Assembly (NCBI RefSeq): GCF_963877135.1
Contig: NZ_CAWNSW010000092.1
Coordinates: forward strand, 124,001-188,000
DNA: 64,000 nt
Reading direction: 5' to 3'
From: Stenomitos frigidus_A
GTDB lineage: Bacteria > Cyanobacteriota > Cyanobacteriia > Leptolyngbyales > Leptolyngbyaceae
The translations under genes and the position numbers were made by a program. The notes under the pieces are model-generated. The model was not told the origin of the DNA. It searched no databases and saw only the letters and a program-made list of their open reading frames with translations. Within the stretch, counting starts at the first letter, position 1, and each line of letters begins with the position of its first letter. This document shows positions 1-9,500 of this stretch, one piece after another.

Positions 1-72
1 AGTATCAGAGACTCGCTGACGAGTGTTGAAGACTCATTCACGAGTATCAGAGACTCATTCGCGAGTGTCTGA
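1..72 (+). CDS. Possible 3' end of a heptad-repeat protein (partial)
   Basis: Frame 1 is open from the window edge to a TGA at 70-72 and reads as three heptads of the form S-I/V-R/E-D-S-L/F-T/A. The underlying DNA is a 21-bp tandem repeat (1-21, 22-42, 43-63, partial 64-73). Frames 2 and 3 and the opposite strand contain stops within the repeat, so frame 1 is the only open phase. A heptad pattern suggests the C-terminal coiled coil of a protein that starts outside the window. The stretch is very short and could equally be a non-coding tandem repeat. No family recognised. Confidence 0.3.
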   Translation, partial: SIRDSLTSVEDSFTSIRDSFASV

Positions 73-73
73 G
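1..73. repeat. 21-bp tandem repeat cut by the window edge
   Basis: Three 21-bp units start at 1, 22 and 43, with ten bases of a fourth. Each unit carries the core GACTC near its middle. The array must extend left of the window or begin at its edge. 21 bp is three times seven, matching both the heptanucleotide repeats seen elsewhere here and a heptad peptide. Confidence 0.7.
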
Positions 74-135
74 GTGCGTGCGTGCGGTGTGCAGGTGCGG
101 CGAGGAGGGTTTGCAGGTGGCTGGCGAGGAGGAGA

Positions 136-204
136 GAAACCGGGTTTCTAAGCCTGGTCTGGAGGCTCAACGGCATTGCTTCGTAGAGAAACCCGGTTCT
201 GACC
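136..204. repeat. Two AGAAACC/GGTTTCT palindromic motifs
   Basis: AGAAACC-G-GGTTTCT reads as a near-perfect palindrome at about 136-150. A related AGAAACCCGGTTCT lies at about 187-200. Short palindromes of this form are dispersed in many cyanobacterial genomes. They sit downstream of the TPR gene, which ends at 263 on the minus strand, and could help end its transcript. No other feature is visible between 73 and 262. Confidence 0.5.
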
Positions 205-262
205 CCACTAATGCTACAGGCTACCGAGAGAGGAACCGCCATAGTTTTTGGAGCCGATTTTC

Positions 263-2017
263 TTAGTTGCTGTTCTCAGATGCAAGTTTCGATCGCAACC
301 CTTCAAGGTTTTCACGCCGACTAAGCGTTTTAGGGTGGTTCTCACCCAGTAGCCGATTACCCATTTCCAGCGCCTGTACATATAGCGGTTCGGCTTCGCT
401 GTAGCGTCCCTGTGACTCATAGAGATATGCCAGGTTGTTAAGGCGTGTTGCCACTTTGGGATGGTCTTCTCCCAGCAGCCGTTTGTCCATTTCCAGCGCC
501 TGCAGGCAAAGCGGTTCGGCTTCGCTGTAGCGTCCCTGTGACTCATAGAGATATGCCAGGTTGTTGAGACTGGTTGCCACATCGGGATGGTCTTCTCCCA
601 GCAGCCGTTTACTCATCTCCAGCGCCTGCAGGCAAAGCGGTTCGGCTTCGCTGTAGCGTCCCTGCGATGCGTAGAGATTTGCCAGGTTGTTAAGGCGTGT
701 TGCCACTTTGGGATGGTCTTCTCCCAGCAGCCGTTTGTCCATTTCCAGCGCTTGCAGGTAGAGCGGTTCAGCTTCGCTGTAGCGTCCCTGCGATTCGTAG
801 AGGGATGCCAGGTTGTTAAGGCGTGTTGCCACATCGGGATGGTCGTCACCCAGCAGCCATTTGCTCATTTCCAGCGCCTGCACGTACAGCGGTTCGGCTT
901 CGCTATAGCGTCCCTGCGAGTCGTAGAGAGATGCCAGGTTGTTGAGGTCGGTTGCCACAGCAGGATGGTCTTCTCCCAGCAAACGTTTGTTCATTTCCAG
1001 CGCTTGCAGGTACAGCGGTTCGGCTTCGCTATAGCGTCCCTGCGATTCGTAGAGTAATGCCAGGTTGTTGAGACTGATTGCCACATCGGGGTGGTCTTCA
1101 CCCAGCAGTCGTTTCCTCATGTCTAACGTTCGTAAGTAGAGCGCTTCGGCTTTGCTGTAGTTGCCCTGATCCTTGTAGAGTAGACCGAGCCAACCCAGGC
1201 TATCTGCCAGGTCTATCTCCTGTCCCAGTTCGGTTTGTAAGTCTGCGGCTTTTTGGAAGTAGCCGATCGCTTCTCCCATCTCCTGCTGATAGTCGATCGC
1301 CTCTCCTCGTTGCAGCCTGCCTGCATAGATTTGTCCCATCTGGCTATACAGGTTTGCCAGCAGGGGGTCTTTAGGCTGGTTTGCCTCCGTTTGGGCAATC
1401 AGCGCTTTCAGATCTTCCAGGGGCAGCAGGTGATCGTCGTCTGCCGATAAGTTCAAGTCGTCGAGGACGGGACGGATTGCCTCAATCTGGCTGCTTCGCA
1501 CCGCACCCGATTTCCGCGAGGTGAAGCGAAACACGCCTTTGCGCCAGCTCCAGAAGTCGGGGGCATGGCGTGCCAACTGTCCCAAAAGCTGGTGCGTCAC
1601 CCAGAGGACGATGGGGAAGTGAAAGTCGCGCAATGCCTCCCGCGTCCACTGGAGGTAGCCGAAGAAAATCTCTTGCTCGGAGCGTTCCTCGCCCAGCTTG
1701 AGGAAGAAAAGCTGCTCGGTTCCGGTGATGGTGACAACCGCTCTACCGCCATTGCGGAGATACTCGTCGTCCTGGACTTTCGCTCGGATGGTCTGGGTGA
1801 GGCTGGGTTCGACACGCTGAATCGGTAAGCGATAGTTGCGGATGTCAGGGGCGAGTTCGGCTTCGTAGCGGCTGATGATGTCGTCCCGCAGGCGGCTGTC
1901 ATCGCAGACGGCAAGCAGCAGGCTCAAGGTGCCTTCGCCAGCTTCAATGCTGACGATCAACTCGTCGTAAGCCTCTTCGTTTTGCTCGTCGGGGTCTACC
2001 CGGTTTGCCCCAGTCAT
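263..2017 (-). CDS. Kinesin-light-chain-type TPR protein with degenerate NTPase-like N-terminus
   Basis: A 584-residue protein in two parts. Residues 1 to about 185 resemble the N-terminal region of bacterial NLR-like TPR proteins: alternating strands and helices ending in a tryptophan-rich patch (APDFWSWRKGVF, 152-163), with no Walker A. Residues 287 to 584 are seven 42-residue TPR units with kinesin-light-chain signatures (LLGEDHP, LNNLA.LY.SQGRYSEAEPL). The start ATG directly abuts the stop of the upstream ATPase gene (TAG-ATG), so translation is probably coupled and the two proteins likely act together. The TPR units are close to identical, which suggests recent duplication and a protein-binding scaffold. 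Function is unknown; a sensor or adaptor role in a signalling or defence module is my inference. Domain call is confident, role is not. Confidence 0.85.
   Translation of the reverse strand: MTGANRVDPDEQNEEAYDELIVSIEAGEGTLSLLLAVCDDSRLRDDIISRYEAELAPDIRNYRLPIQRVEPSLTQTIRAKVQDDEYLRNGGRAVVTITGTEQLFFLKLGEERSEQEIFFGYLQWTREALRDFHFPIVLWVTHQLLGQLARHAPDFWSWRKGVFRFTSRKSGAVRSSQIEAIRPVLDDLNLSADDDHLLPLEDLKALIAQTEANQPKDPLLANLYSQMGQIYAGRLQRGEAIDYQQEMGEAIGYFQKAADLQTELGQEIDLADSLGWLGLLYKDQGNYSKAEALYLRTLDMRKRLLGEDHPDVAISLNNLALLYESQGRYSEAEPLYLQALEMNKRLLGEDHPAVATDLNNLASLYDSQGRYSEAEPLYVQALEMSKWLLGDDHPDVATRLNNLASLYESQGRYSEAEPLYLQALEMDKRLLGEDHPKVATRLNNLANLYASQGRYSEAEPLCLQALEMSKRLLGEDHPDVATSLNNLAYLYESQGRYSEAEPLCLQALEMDKRLLGEDHPKVATRLNNLAYLYESQGRYSEAEPLYVQALEMGNRLLGENHPKTLSRRENLEGLRSKLASENSN
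266..1159. repeat. Seven tandem 126-bp repeats encoding TPR units
   Basis: The coding DNA for residues 287-584 is a head-to-tail array of 126-bp units, the last one diverged. Neighbouring units differ at few positions, including synonymous ones. Near-identity at DNA level, not only protein level, points to expansion by unequal recombination and to likely variation in unit number between strains. Confidence 0.85.
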
Positions 2018-3313
2018 CTAGATTAAGTCCCGATCGCTCAACAGTTCCACAACGATCGGATGCACGTCGTACCAGACCTTGCGGTTACGATACTCCAGCA
2101 CATGGAGTCCGTGTAGTAAGTCCAAAAATTCTTTCTGAGTCGGGTCATCGGGCAGGAATTCGGTGTAAACCTGCTGGAGAATGGCGTAGTCCAACTTGCC
2201 GAGCCGTAGCGCAAAATCGTTTCGCAGCTTATTCACTGCTTCGTCGAGAACCTTCTCATCAATGGTGATCGCTTGGCGGGTGGGTTCGCGCCGAATTTGC
2301 AGGAGACAGCGCCGACAGGATTCGGTAGCAATGCGAATGAGTTCGCGCAGTACGCCACCACTGTAGAAAATGAGCGTTTCAGCAACGGCGCGATCGAGCA
2401 ACTGATCGGGAATGCGTTTGTGCAGAATGGCACACAAAAGATCCAGCACCTCTGGCTTGGGTTTGGCGTGAGGATTGTGTGCCTCTGCCTGGGGCAGCAG
2501 CTTCAACACAGGCATATTCACGATGCGGTTATTCATCTCCGACTCCACCATCGGTAGAATCTCTTTGTCCCGTAGTGCTGCGATCGGAATGGTGTAGATG
2601 ATGTGGAACGCAGGCAAACACAGCGCTTTGATATTGTCCTTAAAGATGGGTTTGACGACGGCTAAATCCAGCTTATCCAGATCATCAATGATCACCAGGA
2701 TGGTTTCTTTTTTTGCCGCTGTTCTCAACGCCGCCGCAATGATGTTGAGCTGTGCAACGAGTTCAGAGGCGTTCCGTTCAAACTTCTGCTTGATTTCTTT
2801 GCGCGTACCTGCGTTCGTCAGCAGCTTGAGTTGAATGACTTCTAACAGATTGACGTTGACGGAGGCTTCCCCTTTGAGTTCTTTTACATCGGTTTGGGTT
2901 TGCTCTGCCAGCCAGCGATGGATCACCGCTTGCGTCGATTTTGGAATCGGAATCTGACTCGTTTCAGCGGCAAGCATTAGCTTCACGGCGATCGCAAACA
3001 GGATATTCACATGATCGATATCCGAGTTCTCGACCGTATCTGCGATGGAAAACATCACGACCACATAGCGATCGGCGAGTTCTGGGCTGCGGCTCAATGC
3101 CGACAGCAGTGTTGATTTGCCACAGCCCCGGTGCCCCGAAAAGACAACCTTGCTGTCAGCCGTATCGCTATCCACAATCAGTTGCACTAACTGATCCAGA
3201 ATGTCCTCGCTGTAGTCCACATGGAAGCGAGCCAGAGACTCCGGGTCAAGCAATGGTCCCAGTTCGAGATTGCGGTAGGCGGTTTGAAACGCGGTCAGTA
3301 GTGGTTCAGCCAT
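2018..3313 (-). CDS. P-loop ATPase (AAA/STAND-like) paired with the TPR protein
   Basis: A 431-residue ATPase. Walker A is GHRGCGKST (60-68). A Walker B-like strand ending in IIDDLDKLD follows about 165 residues later, the aspartate pattern of AAA_16/ORC-like and KAP-like ATPases. After the ATPase core comes an arginine-rich helical segment and a C-terminal part ending KVWYDVHPIVVELL, consistent with a winged helix. I chose the ATG at 3313 (MAEPLL) because homologous proteins usually begin close to this point. An in-frame ATG at 3346 would add 11 residues, but the GAGG before it touches the codon. It forms an operon with the TPR gene, whose start abuts its stop. Likely a nucleotide-driven switch; what it senses cannot be told from sequence. 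Confidence 0.8.
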   Translation of the reverse strand: MAEPLLTAFQTAYRNLELGPLLDPESLARFHVDYSEDILDQLVQLIVDSDTADSKVVFSGHRGCGKSTLLSALSRSPELADRYVVVMFSIADTVENSDIDHVNILFAIAVKLMLAAETSQIPIPKSTQAVIHRWLAEQTQTDVKELKGEASVNVNLLEVIQLKLLTNAGTRKEIKQKFERNASELVAQLNIIAAALRTAAKKETILVIIDDLDKLDLAVVKPIFKDNIKALCLPAFHIIYTIPIAALRDKEILPMVESEMNNRIVNMPVLKLLPQAEAHNPHAKPKPEVLDLLCAILHKRIPDQLLDRAVAETLIFYSGGVLRELIRIATESCRRCLLQIRREPTRQAITIDEKVLDEAVNKLRNDFALRLGKLDYAILQQVYTEFLPDDPTQKEFLDLLHGLHVLEYRNRKVWYDVHPIVVELLSDRDLI

Positions 3314-3402
3314 GAATAGGTGCGATCGGGATGCATACTCTATCATCCTCTATGCTTCAGAGGGTATCGCACTTTGCCTCAAAAGATTTGCCCCAAAACA
3401 GC

Positions 3403-3432
3403 TGTAGGGACGGTCCATGGAACGTCCCTACA
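3403..3432. terminator. Hairpin, possible terminator or dispersed repeat
   Basis: TGTAGGGACG (3403-3412) and CGTCCCTACA (3423-3432) form a perfect 10-bp stem with a 10-base loop. This GTAGGGACG hairpin resembles a repeat common between cyanobacterial genes. It lies downstream of pnp, before the ATPase gene on the same strand. Confidence 0.5.
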
Positions 3433-3460
3433 AAAGGAATCTGGCAATTAGATTAGGTTT

Positions 3461-3572
3461 AGGACTTACGCACTTGCCCCCTTAAATCCCCCAATTCTGG
3501 GGGACTTTGATGTTCTTGCTCCCCCAGAATTGCGGGTTGGGGGGCGAATTCTGATTCATCTGCGTAAGTCCT
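3461..3572. mobile_element. MITE-like element with 12-bp terminal inverted repeats
   Basis: AGGACTTACGCA (3461-3472) and TGCGTAAGTCCT (3561-3572) are perfect 12-bp terminal inverted repeats bounding 112 bp. The interior is itself inverted: a C-rich run with CCAATTCTGGGGG is mirrored by CCCCCAGAATTG. There is no coding capacity. The architecture matches the small non-autonomous elements that are widespread in cyanobacteria. It sits between pnp and the ATPase gene. I did not see a clear target-site duplication. Confidence 0.65.
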
Positions 3573-3602
3573 GAGATTGTGTCTAACAACCAACAACCAT
3601 CC

Positions 3603-5753
3603 CTATCCCACAGCGGCGGCTTCCCGTGCTGCTGCTGCCTCATCGGGGTGAATGCCCAGACGAGTGAGGTTCACACGTCCCCGGTTGTCGATTTCGCGCA
3701 CCTTAACGATCACTTCATCGCCAAGATTTACTTCATCTTCCACCTTGCCCACGCGGTAGTCAGCCAGTTGCGAGATGTGGATCATGCCTTCTTTGCCGGG
3801 AAGGAACTCAACAAACGCGCCGATCGGAATGACCCGTGTCACTCTACCAACATACACATCACCCTGGTTGAGCTTGCGCGTCATGCCCTGGATGATGCTG
3901 CGTGCCTTCTTCGCCGATTCGCCATCGACCGACGAAATCGTGACAATACCAGTGTCTTCGATGTCGATCTTCGCGCCCGTTTCCTCGGTAATCCCTTTGA
4001 TGGTCTTACCACCAGGCCCAATGATCATGCCGATCATGTCAGGATCGATTTTAATGGTCAGCAGGCGAGGTGCAAACAGCGACATCTCGGCACGTGGCTG
4101 GTTGATTGCCTCCAGCATCTTCGACAGGATGTGCAGTCGGGCAGGCTTGGCTTCGTTGATTGCTTGCGCGATAACCGCTAACGGTAGACCGTTGAGCTTC
4201 ATGTCAAGCTGGAGTGCTGTGATACCTGTATCCGTACCTGCCACTTTGAAGTCCATGTCGCCAAGGAAGTCTTCAATGCCCTGAATGTCTGTCAGGATGC
4301 GGATTTCTTCGCCTTCTTTGATCAGACCCATCGCCGCCCCGCTCACCGGCTTGGTAATGGGCACGCCTGCATCCATCAGCGCCAGGGTGGAGCCAGACAC
4401 CGAACCCATTGAGGTCGAGCCATTAGACGACAGCACTTCGGAGACGACCCGCAGCACGTAGGGGAAGTCTTCTTTCGTTGGCAGGACGGGAATGAGTGCA
4501 CGTTCTGCCAGGGCACCGTGACCCACTTCACGGCGACCGGGGGTTCGCATGGGGCGTGTTTCACCCACGGAATAGGGTGGGAAGTTGTAGTGGTGCAGGT
4601 AGCGCTTCTTCTCATCGGGATGGAGGTCATCCATTTCCTGCGCATCACCAGGCGTACCTAGTGTCACAACCGACAAGACTTGCGTTAGTCCCCGGTTAAA
4701 CAAGCCACTGCCATGTACGCGTGGTGGTAAGACACCGACCCGACAGGAAATCGGACGCACTTCATCCAGCTTGCGACCGTCTACTCGAATTTTGTCTTCG
4801 ATCACCTGACGTCGCATGAGCGTTTTGGTGACTTCTTTGAAGGTGTTGCTCAACGCTTTGGGCGCTTTTGCAGCTGCCAGTTTGACCGGATCTTCAGCGG
4901 GAAGTTCGGCGATCGCGGCTACAACCGATGCCTTGATTTCGTCCAGCGCCGTATCCCGCACTGCCTTATCTTTCTCAAAGCGACCCAACACTTCTTTCAC
5001 TGGTTGTGTGACGCGCTCTTTGATGAAATTTTCGAGCGTCAAATCAACTTCGGGCGGTTCTTCTTTGACCTGTTCAATGCCCAGTTCCTTCAGCAAGTCC
5101 AACTGTGCCTGAATCAAATCGCGCACGGCTTCGTAGCCAAAGTCGATCGCCTCAATGATGTCTTGCTCTGGCAACTGGTTTGCGCCCGCTTCAACCATGA
5201 TCACACCATCGGGCGTGCCTGCTACAACGAGATCTAAATCACCCGCTTCGATTTCACTGAAGGTAGGGTTGATGACGAAATCATCGCCGACCAAGCCAAC
5301 GCGTACGGCTGCCATGGGCCCGTTAAACGGTAGCTTTGCCAGCAAGACGGCGATCGAGGCTCCGGTCACTGCGAGCACATCGGGGGGCACCCGATCGTCC
5401 ATCGACATCGTGGTTGCAACCACTTGAATATCATCCCGCAACCAGCCTGGAAACAGAGGACGCAAGGGGCGATCGATCAAACGACTGGTCAATGTAGCGC
5501 GTTCTGGCGGACGACCTTCACGTCTTAAAAAGCCACCGGGAATACGCCCAGCCGCATACAAGCGTTCTTCGTAATCAACTAACAACGGGAGGAAATCAAT
5601 CCCTTCTCTTCCAGCAGCGCGCGTTGCAGTGACCAAAACAGCAGTGTCTTCCGATTCAATGAGGACGGTTCCTCCTGCCTGTGGAGCGAGTAAACCAACC
5701 TTCAGCCGGATATCCCTACCATCAAAGGATATCGACTTCTCAAACTCTTTCAT
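3603..5753 (-). CDS. pnp: Polyribonucleotide nucleotidyltransferase (PNPase)
   Basis: Phosphorolytic 3'-to-5' exoribonuclease that degrades RNA to nucleoside diphosphates and in cyanobacteria also adds heteropolymeric tails. The 716 residues show the full order: RNase PH domain 1 (about 1-140), helical linker, RNase PH domain 2 (about 310-540), KH domain with IIGPGGKTIKGI (about 560-615) and S1 domain (about 622-690, GDVYVGRVTRVIPIGAFVEF). Length and order are normal for the family. An AAGGA lies about 12 bases before the ATG. It is transcribed alone; the next genes upstream run the other way after a 794-bp gap. Confidence 0.97.
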   Translation of the reverse strand: MKEFEKSISFDGRDIRLKVGLLAPQAGGTVLIESEDTAVLVTATRAAGREGIDFLPLLVDYEERLYAAGRIPGGFLRREGRPPERATLTSRLIDRPLRPLFPGWLRDDIQVVATTMSMDDRVPPDVLAVTGASIAVLLAKLPFNGPMAAVRVGLVGDDFVINPTFSEIEAGDLDLVVAGTPDGVIMVEAGANQLPEQDIIEAIDFGYEAVRDLIQAQLDLLKELGIEQVKEEPPEVDLTLENFIKERVTQPVKEVLGRFEKDKAVRDTALDEIKASVVAAIAELPAEDPVKLAAAKAPKALSNTFKEVTKTLMRRQVIEDKIRVDGRKLDEVRPISCRVGVLPPRVHGSGLFNRGLTQVLSVVTLGTPGDAQEMDDLHPDEKKRYLHHYNFPPYSVGETRPMRTPGRREVGHGALAERALIPVLPTKEDFPYVLRVVSEVLSSNGSTSMGSVSGSTLALMDAGVPITKPVSGAAMGLIKEGEEIRILTDIQGIEDFLGDMDFKVAGTDTGITALQLDMKLNGLPLAVIAQAINEAKPARLHILSKMLEAINQPRAEMSLFAPRLLTIKIDPDMIGMIIGPGGKTIKGITEETGAKIDIEDTGIVTISSVDGESAKKARSIIQGMTRKLNQGDVYVGRVTRVIPIGAFVEFLPGKEGMIHISQLADYRVGKVEDEVNLGDEVIVKVREIDNRGRVNLTRLGIHPDEAAAAREAAAVG

Positions 5754-6547
5754 GTATTGTGTTATCCTTCTTTGTCGCTCTTTTTGTTTTCTTTCGCAAT
5801 CGTAGCATTGATATTCATATACGGCTTTTAATGCGGGCGATCGCCCAAAAGGAGCTGTTTAGACTGTTAAAAAAATGGAAAAAGCGGCTGAGCAGGCATA
5901 GCAAGCCACACACTGAAAGCTATGGCTAAGGCGTGTTTTGAGCGTTGAGTGCCTTGCCAGAGGCAATCCTTAAGACATCAAACAACCAGATAAGACTGCA
6001 GTGCCCTTACTTCAGGTTTCAGGTTGTACAATAAGAGTGATTATGCAATTGCGAATCGCGCAGCTATAGCCGATAAAGCCTACTTTTAGGATCTCGCTAT
6101 GATCGGGTTTTGCGTGTAGTGGCTTTCTACCCTGAGTTAACATTGCAGCGAAGCTCTGTAATGAAATGTATAGAAACGCTTTACCCCAGCTGATGTTGTC
6201 AACGATCGAACTGGGTCTTTAACAACATTAGTTAATACGATTCTCTTTGTTTTTGAGTCATCAAGATTGGGCTGAAACATTGCCACATTGATTCGCTACG
6301 ACACGCCTCTATTCCTGCTATGTTGGCGGATAGGGCGGATAACCGTGTTGACCATACGAAAGTTTTGCCAGCCAACCAGATCGCAGCCAGTAAACGGTTC
6401 TTTGGGGTGCTGCTAGAAGTGAAATTGTTCGTTTTCACCAAGAGTTGCTACCGTCGTGATTCATCACTGCATCTCAGCTACCGCCTTCCCAATGCTCCAT
6501 CACACTCAACGTTCCCCTTCAGCGCAGTCTGAATTCCTTTAACGCGC
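5754..6547. other. Long divergent intergenic region, no gene recognised
   Basis: This 794-bp gap must hold promoters for pnp (leftward) and the SNF2 gene (rightward). The short open frames in it, for example 6232-6441 on the minus strand, start with GTG, lack a ribosome-binding site and look like nothing known. I see no tRNA fold, repeat or strong terminator. Confidence 0.5.
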
Positions 6548-9500
6548 ATGGCAATTTTACACGGTAGCTGGTTAATCCATTCTCAAGCGGATGCAGAAAC
6601 GCAAGCACATCAAGCGGCGGGAACAGTTTCCAGCGATCGCTCTACACCCTTTCAAGGCTCTCTTTTTTTGTGGGGAGAAGTCTGGCGCAGAATTGAGCCA
6701 GAGATGTTGCATGCTGGACAGTCTGACGTAGTAGTGGAAAGGCATCCGTTTGCGATGCCCCCGCTTGAGCTACTGGCTTTTTTGCGATCGCGCCAGCAGT
6801 CCGGCAAACTTCGCCTTCCAACCTCACTTCTGGAGTCGGTAGCAGAACCACCTACTGAAACGACCGTGAACGCAAAACGTGGGCGCTCCAAGCAGGGGAC
6901 GACGACAGTAGTCGAGGCGGCGGCACTATCCGGTCAATGGCAGACTCGGACACTAGCCATCCCGTCTCACGTCGCGGATGATGAATGGGAGCTACCAGCA
7001 GGCACGATTGTCCCACAACATTCTGCTGCCAACGACGATCGCGATTGTTTTCTGCATCCCTGGAACGTTGAAGGGCTTCACCTGAATGCGATAGAGGCCT
7101 TAGCGTTTCTGAACTCCTTACCCTTGGGCACCGTGGATGCTGACGACCCGTTGCTCGGTGGTGATTTGCGTTTCTGGTCTCATACTGCCCGCTGGAGTTT
7201 GGATCTATTAGCGCGATCGAAGTTTTTGCCGGGACTGGAGAGGGCAGAGGAGAGAGGGAAGCAAGGGGAGCAAGAAGAGAGAGGGGAGAGGAGTATTGGA
7301 TGGGCGCGGTGGCAACCGTTGCTGGATAGTGCCGTTGATCAGGTGCGGTGGAAGCATTTTGTCGATCGGATGCCCCTGGCATGTCGGATGTCTGAGGAGG
7401 AGGGCAGGAAGGCAGAAGAGCAAGAGGAGCAAAACTCAAAACTCTCTAGCTTGTCGGCGCAGAGCGCTACTCAAAACTCAAAACTCAAAACTCAAAACTC
7501 CCCCCTCGCTCTCCCCCTCCCCCTCTCTCCCCAAACGCTCCTCCAAGCCTTCATCAGCAGCACGCTGGATGCTCAGATCAGGCTACTGGCGCAGCGTCAT
7601 TTTGCGGCAGCGCCTGAGAAAGCCGCTTTGGGTGTTGTGAAGGTGGCGATCGCATCACCCGTGCGGGAGTGGCTACAGGCGTTGGGGCAAGCGACGGCAA
7701 GCGTTGACGCTGCGGGACTGGATTCTCTGGAAGCCGCACTCACCAACTGGACGGCTCCGTTACAGTACAACGGAGCGCAGCAGAATCTCTTTCGCACCTG
7801 TCTGTATCTGCATCCACCGCAAGCAAGTCAGAATCAGTGGTTGCTGGAATACTTTCTACAGTCAGCAGATGACGATGATTTTCTGGTGAGTGCACTCACG
7901 ATTTGGGGCAATCCTGTCGAGCAGTTGCACTATCGGGGGCGGACGATCGATCGACCACAAGAAACCCTGTTGATGGGCTTGGGGCTTGCCTCTCGTCTCT
8001 ATGCACCGATCGAGCCAAGTTTACAGGAAGCACGACCCCAGTTCTGTTCGCTCACGGCACTGCAGGCTTACGATTTTTTGAAAGTCACCGCATGGCGCTT
8101 GCAGGATAGTGGTTTGGGTGTAGTGCTGCCGCCTAGCCTCGCCAATCAGAGCGGCTGGGCGAATCGTCTGGGTCTGAAAATTCAAGCGCAGTCGGCAAAA
8201 CTCAACAAAGGGCAGGTACGCTTGGGGCTCCAAAGCCTGCTCAACTTTCGTTGGGAACTGTCGATTGGGGGACAAAGCCTGTCCAAAGCGGAGTTCGATC
8301 GCCTCGTTGCCCTCAACGCACCCCTGGTCGAAATCAATGGCGAATGGGTCGAACTGCGTCCACAAGACATTCGCGCGGCCCAAACCTTTTTTGCCAGTCG
8401 CAAAGACCAGACGGCACTTTCGCTAGAAGATGCCTTGCGGATTAGCACGGGTGATACACAGACGATCGAGAAATTGCCCGTCGTCAGCTTCGAGGCATCG
8501 GGGCCCTTACAAGAATTGATCACCACTCTCAGCGGCAATCGGCAAATCGAAGCACTGCCCACGCCTAAAAACTTCCGGGGTACACTGCGTCCATACCAGT
8601 CACGCGGGGTCGGCTGGCTGGCCTTTCTGGAACAATGGGGTTTGGGTGCCTGCCTTGCCGACGACATGGGCTTGGGCAAAACCATTCAGCTCATCGCCTT
8701 TCTGCTGCACCTGAAAGAGCAGAAAACCTTGGAGTATCCAACATTACTGGTTTGCCCAACCTCCGTGCTGGGCAACTGGGAGCGTGAGGTGAAAAAGTTT
8801 GGGCCGACGTTGACCGCCTTTTTGTACCACGGCGATAAGCGACCGCAAGGGAAAGCCTTTGCCAAGGCAGTGCAGGGCAAGGATCTCGTGATTACCAGCT
8901 ATGCGCTCATTCATCGCGATATCAAAAGTTTGCAGCCGATCGCGTGGCAAGGCGTGGTGCTAGACGAAGCGCAGAATGTCAAAAATCCGGACGCCAAGCA
9001 ATCTCAAGCAGTGCGAGAGCTTGACGCTCAGTTTCGCATTGCGCTGACGGGCACGCCTGTCGAAAATCGCCTGTCCGAACTCTGGTCGATCCTGGATTTC
9101 CTGAATCCTGGCTACCTGGGACCCAAAAACTTCTTCCAGCGCCGCTTTGCTACCCCAATCGAGCGCTATGGTGATACGGCCTCCTTGGCAACCTTGCGAT
9201 CGCTCGTCCAACCCTTCTTGCTGCGTCGCCTCAAGACCGATCGTGACATTATCCAGGACTTGCCCGAAAAGCAGGAAATGACGGTTTTCTGTGGGCTTTC
9301 CTCCGAGCAAGCCTCCCTCTACCAGCACACCGTCGAGCAATCGCTGAAAGACATCGAAGCCGCTGAAGGCATCCAGCGCAAGGGCATCATTCTCGCGCTG
9401 TTGGTCAAGCTGAAGCAAATCTGTAATCACCCAGCGCTTTTCTTGAAGGAAGACGGCGGGGAAGGAAAGGATAAAGGCTCAAGGATAAAGGATAAAAATA

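Noticed and set aside
587..1057. Long plus-strand open frame over the TPR array
   Set aside because: It arises because the repeated units lack stops in this frame. Its composition is not protein-like, and the minus strand carries a clear TPR protein.
266..1159. Regularly spaced repeats as a CRISPR array
   Set aside because: The units are 126 bp, translate into TPR motifs without stops and have no unique spacers.
6232..6441. Open frame of 69 codons before the SNF2 gene
   Set aside because: It starts with GTG, has no ribosome-binding site and no recognisable pattern.
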